A DNA stretch of 64,000 nt, from the NCBI GenBank assembly GCA_003255065.1, contig QAOA01001120.1, forward strand, positions 247,510 through 311,509, given 5' to 3'. A program made the position numbers and the translations under genes. Source of the DNA: Cercis canadensis. Lineage: Eukaryota > Streptophyta > Magnoliopsida > Fabales > Fabaceae. Within the stretch, counting starts at the first letter, position 1; the number at the start of each line of letters is the position of its first letter. The notes under the pieces are model-generated. The model was not told the origin of the DNA. It did no database searches and saw nothing but the letters and a program-made list of their open reading frames with translations. This document shows positions 58,471 to 64,000 of this stretch, one piece after another.

Positions 58471-59377
58471 ATCAACCCCACAACCCTCTTGTTCCTGAAG
58501 TTTGAAAAATTCTGCCCTCATTGATGTTTACTTGTCGAAAAGAAGGCAGTTTGGTGGTCCAATTCTCACCGCCAACTTTGGTCGGACTGGGGGAGGGAGA
58601 GGTAGCACCACCAATGCAACAAGAAAGTGGGAAAGAAGGGGGCTAGAGTGTGAGTTTGTTGGTTCTATGACCAACAGATCAGAAGCATTTGTAACTTCTA
58701 TAAAACATTAACTCTTTCAGCTTCAGGCCAGTGCTCTTTCTAGTGTTCCATGCACTAAACCTTTTTTACATCCCTGAGAATCTAAGTAACAATATTTTCC
58801 CTGGAACTTGTAGATGGAATTTAAAGAGGGTTAAGGGGGTGCGGGTGCAGAAAAAAAAGTGATATTGATGCATCACCAGTGGCTTAAGGACATCAACCAT
58901 GGTGTCCACACACCTTTCCGAGTTTGATCTGGTATTCCTCATCATGATAATATGATTGTTAAATGCAATTTATTTTATTGTGAAGTGGTCAGAGCAACAA
59001 GTGGAAAGTAATGAGTTTTTAATGCAAGACTGTCATGATAAAGAGTCAAAAGAGACCATTTGGTTTAGGACCATCTACTATTCTCAAGTTTCTGCAGAAA
59101 ATATAGCTTTGATGCCTCATGGGATAACAAGGCTACTTTGCTGCTATTTTTGTTATCCATCTATTTCTACAATTGATATTCGCTGTAGTGTCTTCTATTG
59201 TGAAACAATGTTCCATTATTGATTATGAACTGATCATTGTCTCTTGTCATATTTAATTGCAGGTACATAGCTAACAGGTATTACAGCAATCTTCAAGTTG
59301 TATCACCAATCACCACAGATCGTCTAGTCAAGTGTAAATCTGCAGTGACGATTGTGCTATCCCTTTCCTTTTCGTTT

Positions 59378-59464
<87 letters not shown>

Positions 59465-59938
59465 CTGGGCAATTCCAATTGCTAGTTGTAGTGCCATAGT
59501 GAAGCAAGTTAATAAACTAATGGAGTGCATGAGTGCTGGGCATTTCTGTTCCCTGCCTACCATTCTCCACACCTCTCTGTTGTTCCATGGAATTGTTTTG
59601 TATAAACTGACTTCTTCATCTTACCGGCCATAAAAGCTATCAAAGATTGAGCCTTCATTTTGTATTGTGTCTACATCACTGATTCAAATCCTGTATACTG
59701 AATCATTTAACAACTTTGTCAATGATTCATTTCTTGATTACACAATTCTTTGTGAAATTGTTAGGGACTTGATCCCTTTGAGTCTGTGCCTTGTTTTGCC
59801 ATGTCTAGGGTATTATGTGATCTGTACTTTTCCGGGAATGAAATTTTCTACTAAAATATATTGTTAGTTGATTATACTGGAAGTAACGCTAGTTGCATAA
59901 CGCATGACGTGAGATCACCTGAACTCAAATAAAGTCAG
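58471..59938. other. Intergenic, no gene recognised
   Basis: Short frames such as 58502-58711 have no recognisable family. An 83-base poly-T run lies at 59382-59464. Confidence 0.4.
59382..59464. repeat. 83-base homopolymer T tract
   Basis: An uninterrupted run of T. It could be the poly(A) tail of a minus-strand retroposon whose body would lie above 59465, or slippage growth, or an assembly/sequencing product. Confidence 0.95.
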
Positions 59939-61040
59939 CTCTACAATTGTGAAGGTTCAAATTTCATTGATAAGTTGTCAAGGACAAGGACCTTGTTGTG
60001 GCCATCAATTGCTCAAGTAAACCTTAAGGGTATGTTTGGGAGTTCTTTTGGAGGGGAAAGGAGAGGAGAGGAGAGGAATGAGAGAGTCCACTCCCTTGTT
60101 TGGGAGTTTTAAGTTTGAAAGGGGAAGGAGACCAAGGGTTAAACTTTGACCCTTGCACTCCTTTTTTCATTCACAAATTTCAACCCCCNGCTCTACAATT
60201 GTGAAGGTTCAAATTTCATTGATAAGTTGTCAAGGACAAGGACCTTGTTGTGGCCATCAATTGCTCAAGTAAACCTTAAAGGGACGAGTGCCGCAAGCCA
60301 TTGTTGATTATTCAAGCCAAATAAACTGTTTTAATCCTTATCTAGAGGTTTAACCATTTAGGCCTAATTGTTATAATTATCAACATGCTTTCATGCCTCT
60401 TTGTCTTTTTATATATACCATTTTCTAACAGGTATAATGATATTTTTCACATTCTCTTCATTTATTATTTTACCAACTCAAGGCTAAATTAACTTGACTT
60501 TCGGAGTTTTGATACATCAAATTTAGCCCTTAGTTCATTTGTGCTTACTGTACAGTTAAGACCTTACCCTTGACCCGACCTACATCTAGATCCGACCTCC
60601 ATCTCAACTTAGGCATAGTCAAATTGCTCAAGTAAACCTTAAAGGGACGAGTGCCGCAAGCCATTGTTGATTATTCAAGCCAAATAAACTGTTTTAATCC
60701 TTATCTAGAGGTTTAACCATTTAGGCCTAATTGTTATAATTATCAACATGCTTTCATGCCTCTTTGTCTTTTTATATATACCATTTTCTAACAGGTATAA
60801 TGATATTTTTTCACATTCTCTTCATTTATTATTTTACCAACTCAAGGTTAAATTAACTTGACTTTCGGAGTTTTGATACATCAAACTTAGACCTTAGTCC
60901 ATTTGTGCTTATTGTACAGTTAAGACTTTACCCTTGACCCGACCTACATCTAGATCCGACCTCCATCTCAGGCATAGTCAAATTGCTCAAGTAAACCTTA
61001 AAGGGATGAGTGCCGCAAGCCATTGTTGATTATTCAAGGG
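59939..61040. repeat. Tandem array, 360-bp unit, LTR/TRIM-like, with N junction
   Basis: TTGCTCAAGTAAACCTTAAA starts at 60261, 60624 and 60983, so a unit of about 360 bp repeats twice and begins a third time. Units include ACTTGACTTTCGGAGTTTTG and resemble the stretch at 43790-43990. About 90 bp (59939-60028) before N60189 recur after it (60190-60280), a probable contig-end duplicate. A purine-rich stretch (GGGGAAAGGAGAGGAGAGG) at 60053-60078 may be part of another element cut by the gap. Confidence 0.65.
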
Positions 61041-62141
61041 AAGGAGGTCCCATGTCATTGGAGCAATCCAGGGCCAAAGAAACTGTTTTTTAAAGATAAA
61101 CTTTATCAATCACCCAAAAGTGATTCTTCCATAATCTTCCACAAAGGGCTGCCCAATCTTTCATCGTATGACACGTAAACTAGGGCCATTGGGTTGACAC
61201 ATTTTTGAACTGTTCGATTTTGATGTTTGAAACGCAATCAGATCTTATGTCACTCGTGTTGTGCAAGTCAAGTTAGATACTTTGCATCTAACACTTTATG
61301 TATGAAATTATGATGACAAACAAACTAACGTATTGCACAAAAAAATAAATAAAAAAATTAACGTATTAAAGTGTGATGCAAATTATTTGTGATGTATCAA
61401 AATTTAAATTTGACAAAAACAAAATTAAAGTGAAATTAATTAAATTTATTTATTTTTTACATAATGGTATAAAAGTTTAAATCTTTAATTGCATGTAAAT
61501 TACCTAACTTTTTTATTATTAGACAAAAATACAATTGTATTGATATTATTATTACTCAACATATACACGTGATAATTTGTAGCCATTATTTTGTCACTGT
61601 TAGGCTAATCAAAGGGATAACAACATGTGGTTAGCTCATCCACCAATTAAATAATATGATTAGGTAATCAATTAGCCTAATTAAAGAAGACTATAGGATG
61701 ATGGTGACGTGGGGCCAACTCAGCACCCTTCATTAAGACTTGAGAGGGCCCCAAAATTGACAAGTCTCATTCATTATTCTATCCACCTAAGAAAGAAATT
61801 TCCACGTAAGTGATGAAGCATGTGCTATTGAATTGTCAAATTTAAATAATGCAGTTTAATGTCCACTAGAGTCTCACACGTATTGGTTTCTGGATCAGAA
61901 TGAAACTTCCATGACAATTTACACGTGCCAGTTCAAGGTCAAAGTCAAAGCTTTATTTGTGTAGACAATTATTATATATACTCTTCTAATGGTTTGTCCA
62001 ATATAAAAGGACGTGTGCATGTTATAACCATAACCATTCAATTCAAATCAAACCAAGTTCATCCTTGTACTCAACCCTGTTTTCTCTAGCTTACATTATT
62101 TTTACAGAATCATTCTACTCAGAAGGATCTTAAGCTCAAAG
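61041..62141. other. Intergenic and promoter of the 62.1-kb gene
   Basis: A/T-rich to about 61600, then the promoter side with ACGTG cores (about 61566, 61923 and 62010) and a TATA box, ATATAAAAGG, at 62001-62010, about 135 bp before the ATG. ACGTG cores are commonly G-box/ABRE-type sites, so stress or light control is possible (inference). Confidence 0.5.
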
Positions 62142-62402
62142 ATGGAGATTAGCTTAGGTGAGATGTTGTTGAAGGTGTGCTTGTTCTTTTTGGTCCAAGC
62201 TTTGGTGTATCTCATCCTCTCCAATTCATCAAACATATTTTCCAAGAACATTAAGAGATCAAATAGTTTCAAGCCTGCCCGTTCTGTAAGTATTCGCCGG
62301 ATTATGGCGGTGCTCGCCGATATGCCACCGGAAGAGGAGCTGTCATCTCCTGCTGCAAAGTCCCCTCACTCGCCAAGCCTTGAAAATTCCAAGTCTGCAT
62401 AG
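62142..62402 (+). CDS. Small plant membrane protein with one TM segment
   Basis: 86 residues, single exon, with an ATG in good context (AAAGATGGAG) after a TATA-containing promoter. One hydrophobic segment (about residues 7-27, LLKVCLFFLVQALVYLILSN) is followed by a basic Ser-rich part, SFKPARSVSIRRIM, and a short Pro/Ser-rich acidic tail. The same layout occurs in uncharacterised small plant proteins; no function is known to me. The SxSIRR segment could be a phosphorylation site (inference). Confidence 0.65.
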   Translation: MEISLGEMLLKVCLFFLVQALVYLILSNSSNIFSKNIKRSNSFKPARSVSIRRIMAVLADMPPEEELSSPAAKSPHSPSLENSKSA

Positions 62403-64000
62403 TTTAGAGGTCATGGATTTGCAAATTAGCTACTCAACCAAATTTGAATTATTATTTATTGTGATTATTGTAGGGCTGGTGGATTCTTTTGTTCTTTTAT
62501 TAAGAACCTTGTAATATGTATATGTTTGGGATATAGAGCTTAATTTATTGGTTGCCTATTTGATTTTGTACGGTGTAGAACAAGTTTAATTGAGAGAAGA
62601 AAATTGTTTTGAGCTTGAAAATTACCCCTGGAATTTCATATGCTTAATTTGGGTTCATATATTTCATAGTCCAAGTATGCAACTGGCTAAAGTTTCCATT
62701 TCCATTAAGGCTTTATAATTGAGTTTGGTTTGGGGCTGTGATTCTAAAATCCATGTTTGGAATGTGTTGTAGAATTTGGCAAGAGTTTGCCTTCAATTTG
62801 CAAGGGTTTACCTTTGATTTGGACTTAAGTGAATGTTGAAAACCCCAATCCAGTTCAGATGACAGAATGCAAGTCTATTAGCTTTTCTTTTTTGTTATTT
62901 GATTTTTATGAATTTCTATCTTGTACGTATTAATAATGTGCTTGGAAAAGCATTAATTTTCATCAACCAGAAATCACATTTGAAATCATGTTGGGACCAT
63001 CTTGACTGTTTGTTTGTATGGATCAAAAGCTAGAAAGCATCGAAACGCCGGATATTCTACCGGACCCGTTTCGGATACGCTTTCGAAATGCAAAATGCAA
63101 AACGCCCACTTTTATCATTTTTTGTTTTCTTTTTTTATTTTGTGTTTCGAAATGCACCGAAATGCGTCGTTTTGTCCCAAAAATGCCTTTGAAATGCGCT
63201 GCTGGCTGCTGGCTGCCGGTTAGTAGAACAATACCGTTTTGGAGAAGCTGAAAACTCTGTCACGCGATTATTTAAGAATTAAAATGACACAAAATATAAA
63301 TTAAAGACTAAAGTGACATTTGAGAAATAATTGATAAACAAAAAAGATATTTTTACTCAAAAACATTTTGCAAAAAAGTTTGGAGTAGATTAACATTGAC
63401 ACCAACATTTATCTCAATTCCTAGTACAATTCAACAACTAATGTACAAAATAAAATTTGAATTTCACCTTATATGTTAATTCCTCCTAAAAAACATTCTG
63501 CGTTTTCGTATTGAGATGGCATAATTTCTACATTTAGTAAGACTCAAAAATCACAATCTTTATCTACAATGAAATCTCAAAGAAAATAGCTACTTACCCT
63601 CTATCTTGACTGAGGAGTGTTTTTTCTTCTTCTTCTTTTTACTTGCTTGAAAGTTGATATTCTGAATTTTCATTACACTCTCCTTCATTTCTTCTATTTT
63701 TACCCCCATTAAACTAAGCCCTAAGTACGTGTTGTATACAAGAATATTGGTTTCATTTCCACCCTTCTTATGTGGGTTGATCATTCCATTGTTTGATATA
63801 GAAAAAAGCTCCAAATAATAATTTCGTTTTAGGCTTTGATTATTAAAGATTGAAGTCACTATTCCTTGATTTCTAATTTCTTTTATTTATTTTTATATAA
63901 CTACAATTGCGATTTTATTTTAAATTAGGTCTATGTAACATAAGTATACACGGCTCAACTAGTCTAGGAATCTCTCAAAAGGGTTGAAGTCTCAAGTTCA
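62403..64000. other. Intergenic to window end, no gene recognised
   Basis: The 3' UTR of the small membrane protein gene comes first. At 63020-63240 is a GC-richer stretch with repeated GAAATGC motifs, and at about 63280-63350 the dispersed repeat also seen upstream of FAR copies B and C. The ORFs at 63002-63251 and 63590-63859 have no recognisable domain. Confidence 0.4.

Noticed and set aside
59237..59633. ORFs with long Phe or Lys runs
   Set aside because: Reading frames through the 83-base T tract.
1..64000. CRISPR arrays, bacterial operons or phage genes
   Set aside because: No spaced repeat arrays or bacterial gene organisation; introns, tRNA structure and protein families are those of a plant nucleus.

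Overview
The window is plant nuclear DNA from a dicot. The genes carry small introns with GT/AG borders, the spacers are AT-rich, and there are many small inverted-repeat transposons. Protein and repeat resemblance points to a legume, probably Glycine or a relative; this is an inference from memory, not a search result.

Layout. 0.7-1.2 kb: a small basic plant protein of unknown function. 1.7-3 kb: a MITE, a tandem repeat and a clear Helitron 3' end. 3.8-19 kb: a degenerating tandem cluster of MS2/FAR2-type fatty acyl reductase genes. It holds two near-complete copies (B and D), one internally deleted copy (C) and three exon 2-3 remnants, with a PSB27-like photosystem II assembly gene that lacks a start codon lying between them. 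19.7-25.5 kb (minus): a complete 12-exon MFSD12-like major facilitator gene. 30.0-30.9 kb (minus): a 3-exon YLS3/LTPG-type lipid-transfer protein gene. 34.2 kb: a small plant membrane protein. 39.9-41.1 kb: RDM1, an RNA-directed DNA methylation factor. 44.9-46.5 kb: an intronless BCS1-like AAA-ATPase. 47.8 and 50.9 kb: a tandem pair of EF-hand proteins. 54.2-55.3 kb: a long-TIR element enclosing a LINE ORF1 (DUF4283) fragment. 55.4 and 55.7 kb: tRNA-Ser(GCU), present twice. 56.6 kb: a RING-H2 E3 ligase. 57.9-58.5 kb (minus): a broken FDM/IDN2-like gene. 62.1 kb: another small membrane protein.

The order MFSD12-like, YLS3-like LTP, EF-hand, RING recalls the Arabidopsis At2g44280-At2g44330 neighbourhood (from memory). 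If so, the FAR array and the transposons would be additions to an old conserved block.

Assembly caveats. Several single-N positions (5361, 38754, 55646, 60189) are flanked by near-identical direct repeats of about 90-320 bp, the pattern of unmerged contig ends. One of the two tRNA genes and a second piece of FAR exon 1 may therefore be artefacts. N16152 removes the 5' part of the best-preserved FAR copy. I found no convincing new multi-gene system. The most informative signals are the decay history of the FAR cluster, several transposons with readable target-site duplications, and the two RdDM-related loci.
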